DNA of 64,000 bases, taken from positions 132,956,708 to 133,020,707 of the forward strand of contig NC_080064.1 in the NCBI RefSeq assembly GCF_949987535.1, in the 5' to 3' direction. The position numbers were made by a program, and so were the translations under genes. The notes beneath the pieces are model-generated. The model did no database searches. It had not been told where the DNA came from and saw only the letters and a program-made list of their open reading frames with translations. The stretch comes from Balaenoptera acutorostrata (lineage: Eukaryota; Chordata; Mammalia; Artiodactyla; Balaenopteridae). Every line of letters begins with the position of its first letter. The stretch's first letter is position 1. This document shows positions 56,485-64,000 of the stretch, one piece after another.

Positions 56485-57475
56485 ACAGTGAACATTTATT
56501 GGGCACTTATTTCTTTTTTTAAATTTTTTGTACAGCAGGTTCTTATTAGTTATCCATTTTATACACATCAGTGTATACATGTCAATCCCAATCGCCCAAT
56601 TCATCCCACCACCACCCCCACCCCTGGCCACTTTCCCCCCTTGGTGTCCATACGTTTGTTCTCTACATCTGTGTCTCTATTTCTGCCCTGCAAACCGGTT
56701 CATCTGTACCATTCTTCTAGGTTCCACATATATGCGTTAATATACGATATTTGTTTTTCTCTTTCTGACTTACTTCGCTCTGTATGACAGTCTCCAGATC
56801 CATCCATGTCTCTACAAATGAGCCAATTTCGTTTCTCTTTATGGCTGAGTAATATTCCATCGTATATATGTACCACATCTTCTTTATCCATTCGTCTGTT
56901 GATGGGCATTTAGGTTGCTTCCATGACCTGGCTGTTGTAAATTGTGCTGCAATGAACATTGGGGTGCATGTGTCTTTTTGAATTATGGTTTTCTCAGGGT
57001 ATATGCCCAGTAGTGGGACTGCTGGGTCGTATGGTAGTTATATTTTTAGTTTTTTAAGGAACCTCCATACTGTTCTCCATAGTGGCTGTATCAATTGACA
57101 TTCCCACCAGCAGTGCAAGAGAGTTCCCTTTTCTCCACACCCTCTCCAGCATTTGTTGTTTGTAGATTTTCTGATGATGCCCATTCTAACTGGTGTGAGG
57201 TGATACCTCATTGCAGTTTTGATTTGCATTTCTCTAATAATTAGTGATGTTGAGCAGCTTTTCTGGGCACTTATTTCTGTTCTAAGTGCTTTATATACAC
57301 TAACTCATTTTATTCTAATTAAACTCTTTTGAGATAGACATACCATTTTAAAGAGACTAAGAAAGATACAAAGAAATTAGCCAACTTGCCTAAATTCTCA
57401 GTAAGCAGTGAGCTGGAATTTAAGTAGCCTGAGTCTGAGCCTGTGCTCTTAACCACTACTCTCTGCTGCCTGTAG
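56485..57475 (+). repeat. L2/MIR-class repeat split by an L1
   Basis: The left part (about 56485-56514) and the right part (57265-57475: 'tgttctaagtgctttatata', 'ctgagtctgagcctgtgctc') join across the L1 insertion at 56515-57264 with the duplicated GGGCACTTATTTCT. Confidence 0.65.
56515..57264 (-). mobile_element. 5'-truncated L1 with 14-bp TSD
   Basis: On the minus strand this is the C-terminal part of L1 ORF2 followed by its 3' UTR and A tail. A 63-codon remnant frame (57038-57229) includes the ORF2 C-terminal signature [17 protein letters not shown]. The duplication GGGCACTTATTTCT is at 56501-56514 and 57265-57278. It lies antisense to SUCO in intron 1 and is too truncated to move. Confidence 0.94.
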
Positions 57476-58102
57476 GCTGGGAGGTGGCCTTAGGCAAGTT
57501 TCTCTACCTTTTCTTTGTCAATTTTCTTATCTAAAAAATGGAGCTGACTGGATTGGCTCTACAAGGAATGAATAATAGAATTATTCATGAAGCTTTAAAA
57601 AAAAAATACATGCCTACGGCACTTACCTTGGAGATTTGGTTAAGTTTGGGATACTCTTTTGTGCATTCCAGTCATTACTGCTAAATTAAATGAATTCTGA
57701 GACTTTTCTTTTGCACTTTTAACATTCTAAGATACCTGATTTGAACATTAGTGAACAGTACAAAGAGCTGAATTGTTTAGTAGTTGCTTAAAAAAGGGAG
57801 AAAAACTGGACTGGAGTTGTCAAGGAAGACTTGGTTTTAAGAGAAATGACGTGTGGTTCATATACTTTACTTCTGTGGAATACAGGTGCTTCATGAACTG
57901 AAATAAGATACACTGGTGCTGCTAATATGAATAGCGGCCTTTCCCTAGTTTGTGTGTGTGTGTCTGCTTGCCTGCCTGCAGTGGGCAGATAGTACTTTAA
58001 TTGTCAGGAGAAATGAGAAAGGTTATGAGTAAAAGAGACGATGTACTTGATATGGGTGGAAGTGATAGTAAGCAGACAAGCCTGAGTAGAAAATAAAAGC
58101 TA

Positions 58103-58240
58103 AAGTCATCCCTTGGTATCCGTGGGGGATTGGTTCCAGGACCCAACCTTGGATGCTCAAGTCTGTTATGTAAAATGGCATAGTACACTCAGCCCTCCCT
58201 CTACCCAGATGTGGAACCCGTGGATGCGGAGGGCTGAGTG
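58103..58240 (+). mobile_element. MER2/Tigger-type pogo element, internally deleted
   Basis: Left end 'gtatccgtgggggattggtt' and right end 'tggatgcggagggctgagtg' are the two ends of a MER2/Tigger1-type element. TA flanks both (58101-58102 and 58241-58242), as for Tc1/mariner-pogo insertion. The interior is largely missing. Confidence 0.82.
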
Positions 58241-59334
58241 TATTCTGGAAATTGTGATGGGTTTTGCAAGCTAAACCAAGGAGTAAGGCAGTAAAGATCC
58301 AGCAAGAGAAGTGGTGTTTGGAGAGTGTTATTTTGACATCATTGTGTTACAGGAGAAAGGCTGGAGGGATGAATACTAAATGAAAAGCAATTGGAATAGT
58401 TGAAGTTTTTCATAACAAGGACTTAACTTGGCAGTAGAAATGAAGAGGGTTCATTGAGCAGAGATTTCCAGGAAGTAAATGATCTGGTTTGGTGATAGGT
58501 TGGCAAGTTGGCAATGCAGTACAGAAGAACTGGGTTTTAGTTTGCCTCTAACCAGCTCTTGGTCTTCAACACTGCCTTTCTGTTGTCCATCTCAATGTCA
58601 AGAGATGTTTACTGAGGCTTTTCTGTGTGCTGCTTTCTGTGCAAGATTCTGGTGGACAAAATAGAAAAAGTAGCTGCTTTCTTGGAGCCTACTGTGGTTG
58701 AGAGAATAAATTCTAGGGTCTAAAATGATGAATCTGTGAAGTAAAGTTCAAAGAGAGAAGAGGAGTTAATTTTTTTTTTTAACTTGGGCAACTAGAGGAA
58801 TTGGAGGTGTTAAAAAAGAACTGGAAGAGTTGCAAAGAGTTTTAAAGGAGAAGGAGATGTTAGTTGAGGCGAGGAGAATATCCTAGTGGAAACGTTATAT
58901 AGGGACTTAAATGCAGACTTCAGTGAAAATGAGATTTGGGCTGGAGCTGTCCTCATAGAGGGTATCATTTTTGAAACAGAACCTTTGAACATGGAGTTTC
59001 TGCAGATACTTAGAACAAACAAAGGTGACAAGCAAAGTAAAGCTCTGAGAGCGGAAACTGGGAAGGTGGAAAGAGGTTTAAGGAGGTCATTTGAATGGTC
59101 AGCAATATAAAAGTCTCAGATAGCCTGAAAAGCTTGAAAATTGAGAAAAAGGCCTTGTTTTCAAAAGAGAGAGGTGATTGATAAGTTTTTGTGAGTGGAG
59201 ATAGAAGGTGTTTGGAGAGTGGTAAGTGTGAGCTCGTACACATTTGTTTCGCAGCCAGAAGGGATACAGGAAGCTGGAGTAGCCTCATACTTGTATGTTT
59301 CAAACCATTCAACCCATTTTGATTTGAGGAGGGA

Positions 59335-59422
59335 TACTGAGGGCCTACTGCAAGGGACTTGAGCATCTGTGGATTTTGCTATCTGCAGGGGGTCCTGGAA
59401 CCAAGATACCTAGGGACAACTG
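59335..59422 (-). mobile_element. Second MER2/Tigger-type fragment
   Basis: 'gggacttgagcatctgtgga', 'gcagggggtcctggaaccaa' and 'acctagggacaactg' are the reversed left end of the same family. The other end is not seen. It lies 1.1 kb from the first copy in opposite orientation. Confidence 0.72.
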
Positions 59423-59479
59423 TTTACACTACTCTGGAATTTGATAAATGAAAGAAGATAAGGATAGTAGCTGATAACA

Positions 59480-59660
59480 ACTGCTAACATTTGAGTGCAT
59501 ATTCTATGCCAGGCTAAGCATTGCACATGCATTATTTCATTTTCCCATTTTACAGTGGAGACATACAGGTTTTGTAATTTGTCCAAGAGAATGCACCTGG
59601 GATTAACACTTGGGTCTTTTGACTCTGAAGTCCATGCCCTAGCCACTACACTACAAAGCT
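59480..59660 (+). repeat. Ancient L2/MIR-class repeat
   Basis: 'ttctatgccaggctaagcat', 'attatttcattttcccattt', 'gtccatgccctagccactac'. Confidence 0.58.
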
Positions 59661-59859
59661 TTGTATTTATCTCTTGTGGCTGCTTTCTAAATCAAGAGGT
59701 AAATATTGCCCCTCCCTTGTAGTAGTTCTTATATTTTTATGTTCTGCTGTAACTAGCCATGACTAACATCATCAGTTCTTAAGGGAATGGATTAGTGTTA
59801 TTTTCTCACCTTTCTTTTCATTTATCTATTGACCAGAGAGTATTAAATAAGAAATGTAG

Positions 59860-60000
59860 CACTACAGAAAGATTGTAGGCTTTGGAGAGGTAGATCTAGA
59901 TTTGTAGTCACAAATTGAGTGACTTTGGGCCAGTTAACTTCTGAGCTTTAGTTTACTTGTAAAAGTTAGATTAATATTTTAATCTAAACTGCCTGGCACA
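59860..60000 (+). repeat. MIR fragment
   Basis: 'ttgagtgactttgggccagt' and 'taacttctgagctttagttt' are the MIR core. Confidence 0.62.
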
Positions 60001-60424
60001 CTAAAAAAAAGACTGTTTTCTTCTAGAGACATCAGATATTTAGGATTGGATTGATCATACTCTGTTTATGCTACCTTCTGTATGGATCCCCCTTTTTCCT
60101 CCATTTTACATCATTACTCTTTTATCTTCTATCTTCATTTTCACTCCTATTTCCCCCATGTTAGGCATTTACCCTAGAGTATATTTGATGTGTTTTTCCA
60201 GTCGACCTTCATGTATTTACTTCATATACTTGTGTTTTCTTCCAAAATAATGTTTTGTTTATATGTTTTAAAATTTACATACAGGGTATAATGCTATTAA
60301 TCTCATTCTTTTTCCTACTTTTTTCCACTGAACACTTTTTTAGAAGCTTGTTTTAGTTACTAGAATCATCATTAAGTGAATTCTACGTAGTTAATGATGT
60401 GGCAGATGCCTCAGGAAGGCCTGA

Positions 60425-60485
60425 TGTCATTTATTCATTCATTCAATGGGTATTTATTGAGCCCTTTGTGTGCAGGCTGCGTCTA
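60425..60485 (+). repeat. Short L2 fragment
   Basis: 'ttcattcattcaatgggtat' then 'ttattgagccctttgtgtgc'. Confidence 0.5.
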
Positions 60486-60707
60486 ATGAGAGACTTTATG
60501 CCAACAAATGCATTTGGAAGTATTTGTTCCAGTTGCTTGTCTTTTGCGATCCCAGTACTATAGATGAATTAGGGTGGTTTTGTAGTAAATCTTAATTATC
60601 TGGCAAGGTGAAACACTTGTCTTTGCTTTTTTTGTTAATATAGTTATTCTTAGACTGGTTTTTCCATATCATATTTAGAACATTAGGAGCCTTCAGGTTT
60701 TTTTGTT

Positions 60708-60909
60708 TGTTTGTTTTTGTCTTTAGGATTCTCTTTTAATTTTTATTTTATATTGGAGTATAGTAGATTTACAATGTTGCGTTAGTTTCAGGTGTACAGC
60801 AAAGTGATTCAGTTATACATATACATATATCTATTCTTTTTCAGATTCTTTTCCCATATGGGTTATTTCAGAGTGTTGAGTAGAGTTTCCTGTCCTATAC
60901 AGTAAGGAT
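60708..60909 (-). mobile_element. Short L1 3' UTR insertion
   Basis: The plus strand reads 'ttggagtatagtagatttac', 'tttcaggtgtacagcaaagt', 'cctgtcctatacagtaagga', the reverse of a cetartiodactyl-type L1 3' end. It is bounded by CCTTCAGGTTTTTTTGTT at 60690-60707 and 60910-60927. Confidence 0.82.
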
Positions 60910-60927
60910 CCTTCAGGTTTTTTTGTT

Positions 60928-61135
60928 GTCGTTTTTTTTTTTTTTTTTTTGGCTGCGTTGGGTCTTAGTTGCAGCACGCAGGATCTTTCGTTCCAGCGTG
61001 CGGGCTCAGTAGTTGCAGCATGCGGGCTTAGTTGCCCCGTGGCATGTAGGATCTTAGTTCCCCGACCAGGGATTGAACCCGCGTCTCCTGCATTGGAAGG
61101 CGGATTCTCAACCACTGGACCACCAGGGAAGTCCC
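60928..61135 (-). mobile_element. CHR/CHRL-type SINE, second insertion at the same target
   Basis: A shorter CHR unit (ggctgcgttgggtcttagtt..., ccccgaccagggattgaacc...) ends in CCACCAGGGAAGTCCC. Its left flank is the CCTTCAGGTTTT copy at 60910 and its right flank is CCTTCAGGTATTTT at 61136. Confidence 0.9.
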
Positions 61136-61434
61136 CCTTCAGGTATTTTGATAGGAGTTATATTTGAGTGATGAATTACTTTGGGGAGAATTGCTGTCTT
61201 TACTCTGCTGTCAGTAGCATTCCATCCATGAACATATTAGATCTTCATTTATTTGTCTCTTCATTTTATGGTCATTATTAGAGTTAACATTTTTTCTCTA
61301 TAAGTGGTTGTGTAATTTTTAAGGTTAATTTCTGTAAATTATTTTATAATTTTTGTTATTGCTAATAGTTTATTTTCTATTTTGTTATTGCTGGGGAGGA
61401 AAATATTGACTTTTTTGCTTCTTATATTTTTAAA

Positions 61435-61975
61435 TTGAAATAATTTACATACAGTGAAATGCACATATGGCATCAACTGTATAGTTGGATCAGTTTTGAC
61501 AAATGTATACATCTGTATAACTCACACCCCATCAAGGTATGGAACATTTCCATCACTCCAGAATGTTTTTTCATGTCCCATTCTACAGAATTCCCTGAAG
61601 CAACCGGTGATTTGATTTCTATCACCATGGATAGTTTTGCTAATTCTGGAACTTTATTTAAATGGAATTATACAGTATTTATTCTGGTGTCTGGCTTCTT
61701 TCACTCAGTGTAATGCTTCCAAGATTTATCTATCTTTTTTCATTCATTAGTAATTCATTCCTTTTTATTCTGAGAAGTAGTACATTGTATGAATATACTA
61801 CAGTTTGTTTACATTTTCCTGTTGAACATCTGGGCTGCTTCCAGTTTTTGGCTATTAGGAGTGAAAGCTACAGGGGACATTTTTGTACACATAGTTTTCA
61901 TTTCCCTTAAGAAGTACCTAAAAGTGGAATTGCAAGCACCGAAACAGATGGATATCGTATGCTACTGGATATAAT
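61435..61975 (-). mobile_element. L1M-type fragment (3' UTR and ORF2 end)
   Basis: On the plus strand: 'taatttacatacagtgaaat', 'tctggcttctttcactcagt', 'ttcattcctttttattctga', 'tctgggctgcttccagtttt'. This is an old L1 read in reverse, with all frames broken. Confidence 0.8.
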
Positions 61976-62567
61976 ACCCTGAGAAAGACACAACATCGCT
62001 TATGAAGGCTTCCAGCCAGGAATACATAACCTGAATCTGCTCATGATGAAACATCAGACAAACCTCAAAAAAGGACCATATTATTTCAAAATAAAAGGAC
62101 TATGTCCTTCAAAATGTCAGTGCCACATAAGGTAAAAGCCAAGAACTATTCCAGGTTAAAGGAGGCTGAAGGCACATGGAAAATGCAGGATATGATCTTA
62201 CACTCGATTCTGTACTTGAGGTGGGGAGAGGGGGAATGCTGTAAGGACACTACTGGGGACATAGATTATTGTGTCAATGTAACATTTACTGAGGTTGATA
62301 ATTGTGGCATGGTTGTGTAAGAGAATATCCTTATTCTGAAGAAATACATACAGAAGATATTTAGAGATAAATTACGTGGAGTGGGGAGAGAGGGAGGGCT
62401 ATGTGCTTGCCAGGAGCAAATGGCAAATGATGGAACCAATGGGTCAAAATGTTAACAATAGGTTGATATGGGCAAAGGGTTTGTGGATGTTCTTTGTGCT
62501 ATGTTGGCATTTCTTCTGAAAGTTTGAAATTATTTCCAAATAAAAAGTGGGAAAAGAAAGAGTGAGA
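61976..62567 (+). mobile_element. L1M-type 3' UTR, plus strand
   Basis: 'caaaataaaaggactatgtc', 'ggacactactggggacatag' and the closing 'aagtttgaaattatttccaa' plus ATAAAAAGTGGG match the 3' end of an old L1M/L1ME family. It abuts the reverse-oriented L1 on its left. Confidence 0.7.
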
Positions 62568-63499
62568 TTTCCTTTTTCTCTGTGTATGGTTTTGATTAAT
62601 CCACTCAAATTTCTTTAATTATCATCAATTAATTCCAATTTTTGTATACTTTGTGCCAATTTTGTTATTTTTCTAGAAACATCCATTTCTTCTGAGTTTT
62701 AAAATATATTAGTATATATAGCTGGTAATATTTTATAATTTTAAAAAATCTGTTTTGTTTGTGGTTATTTCATGCTTTTAGAACATATTTTGTTAATTCA
62801 CATCACCAACTCTCCTTTATCGGTTTTTCCAGAGGTTTATCTTTTTAATATTTTCGTCGAAAGACTAACTTTTGGTTTTCTTAATCTTCTTTGCTTTTTT
62901 TGGTTTTGTTTTTTATTTCAGTGATTTCTGTCCTTATAGTCTTCCTTTTTTCTTTAGATTTACAGTTCTTCATCTTCTTGAGTTGAAAGATTAGCTCTTT
63001 TGTATTCAGTGTCTCCAAATGTGCTCAGAAGCATAGTTTTCCTGCTGCTGTCTTACCGGCATCCCACCAATTTCGACCTGTAGTCTTCTGCTATGTTTTG
63101 TAATGTTCCCTATTGTTTCCTCTTTAACCAAAGGATTATTCTGCTGCATAATTTTGTTTCCAGGCTTTGGAATGTTGTTAGCTGTTGCTATCCTAAATGA
63201 CACTCAAATGTGAATTTTACAAGACTTTTAATTACATTTACTCTGAAAGTTAATACCTTTCTGTATGAATGGTGAATCCATGCCACGTTATTGGGGAGGA
63301 ATTGGCAAAAAGGTATAAATGTCCTCTTAGTTTCCAGATTCTGTTTTTTGAGCTTGTGTGTGTGTGAGGGGGTGGTGGGTGGGTGGGTGAGTTGGGGAGT
63401 AGTAGTGATGGAGGTGATGGGGCTGATGGGAAGAGGAATGAAAAGTGACCTAATTTCCTTTCTGCTACTTGCTACAAAACAGTTCCCCTCAGAACCCTT

Positions 63500-63640
63500 A
63501 TTCATTTAATAAATATTTATTAAGCACATAATGTTTGCAGGTTTTGGCTTTGTAGGGAGGGGCTAAAGTATCAATAGTTAGGAATATGGAATTGATTCTC
63601 AAAGAGTTTAAGTGTAAGAGAGGATATACATGGCACAGAA
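63500..63640 (+). repeat. Ancient L2 fragment
   Basis: 'ttcatttaataaatatttat' then 'taagcacataatgtttgcag' and 'attgattctcaaagagttta'. Confidence 0.58.
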
Positions 63641-64000
63641 TCAACTTACAAATAGTAGTGGGGAGTACTCATTTTGAACTGAGGGAGAGTGTCAGGCTCA
63701 CAGACTGCCATTTATCTTGATGTGATTTGTGGTGCTGAACTTCTTAAAAGTTTTGAAACTCATCTCATCAGGCTTGGGGTTTTCATAGTACAGTTTTTGA
63801 AACTTGCTTAAGTAATATGGAATGAGACCCATTTAATCATGCAACAAAGTACCCTCAGCCATTGTAATGTGACCCACTGATTCTTAATGAGGGGGCATGC
63901 ATATCTAATTCACCTTGGAGAACTTGTTGAAAGTAAAGACCCCATTATAGCGATTCATTCTTCTTCAGTAGAGTTGGAGTGGGTTTGGGGTATTTCATTT
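63641..64000. other. Unique intronic sequence
   Basis: No exon, repeat or regulatory site recognised up to the window edge. Confidence 0.45.

Larger units (their letters stand above)
50080..64000 (+). other. SUCO: SUCO intron 1 (start)
   Basis: From the GTGAGT donor at 50080 to the end of the window the sequence is intron-like, filled with retroelements and short broken frames. The acceptor of exon 2 is not seen. Within it 50110-51520 and 51836-52540 are unique sequence without genes, as are 54290-54990, 55141-56480, 60001-60425 and 62570-63490 apart from small repeat scraps. Confidence 0.8.

Noticed and set aside
605..61135. Strand bias of CHR SINEs (9 of 11 on the minus strand)
   Set aside because: Eleven elements are too few; the skew is only marginal by a simple binomial estimate.
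1..64000. Bacterial-type systems (CRISPR, phage, toxin-antitoxin, operons)
   Set aside because: Repeat content, spliced gene structure and CpG island show a mammalian nuclear sequence; no such array or gene cluster is present.

Overview
This is a piece of mammalian nuclear chromosome, most likely from a cetacean. Eleven CHR-type tRNA-derived SINEs (heads such as GGGAAGTCCC / CCACCAGGGAAGCCC, complex GC-rich bodies, (TTTA)n or poly-A tails) and a mariner-type palindrome point to Cetartiodactyla. No BovB/Bov-A (ruminant) or PRE-1 (pig) repeat was recognised, so a whale or dolphin fits best. Old mammalian repeats (MIR, L2, MER2, MER5, MER20, L1M-type, LTR-type) fill much of the rest. No bacterial features, CRISPR array or operon is present.

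Only one host gene start can be named with confidence. At 49.4-50.1 kb lies a CpG island with GC boxes, a ZNF143-type site and CCAAT boxes, followed by the first coding exon (50018-50079, + strand) of SUCO, the SUN-domain ossification factor. The exon encodes the N-terminal ER signal and ends in a clean GTGAGT donor. The remaining 14 kb (50080-64000) reads as SUCO intron 1. No second SUCO exon was recognised in it.

The 49 kb upstream of SUCO look intergenic. Their main gene-like content is an intact, intronless retrocopy of S100A11 on the minus strand (CDS 47344-47655). It carries 5' and 3' UTR sequence, an AATAAA signal and a perfect 13-bp target-site duplication. The window also opens with a U6 snRNA pseudogene (193-293) inside a MIR. 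Eleven CHR SINEs, many with intact target-site duplications, five or more L1 pieces, DNA-transposon fossils and microsatellites account for most of the other recognisable sequence.

Points worth following up are: the upstream reading frames in the SUCO 5' leader, one of which overlaps the start codon as ATGA; a CCAAT/ZNF143 cluster suggesting a second or divergent promoter; a 121-bp inverted duplication (12.6 and 13.9 kb) about 95% identical; a 35-bp perfect direct repeat with an inverted core copy between (7.9 kb); a retrotransposon target sequence present three times around two successive insertions (60.7-61.1 kb); and a well-formed 63-bp exon-like segment (19917-19979). I found no wholly new multi-gene system. 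Repeat family names and boundaries come from reading by eye and need RepeatMasker confirmation.
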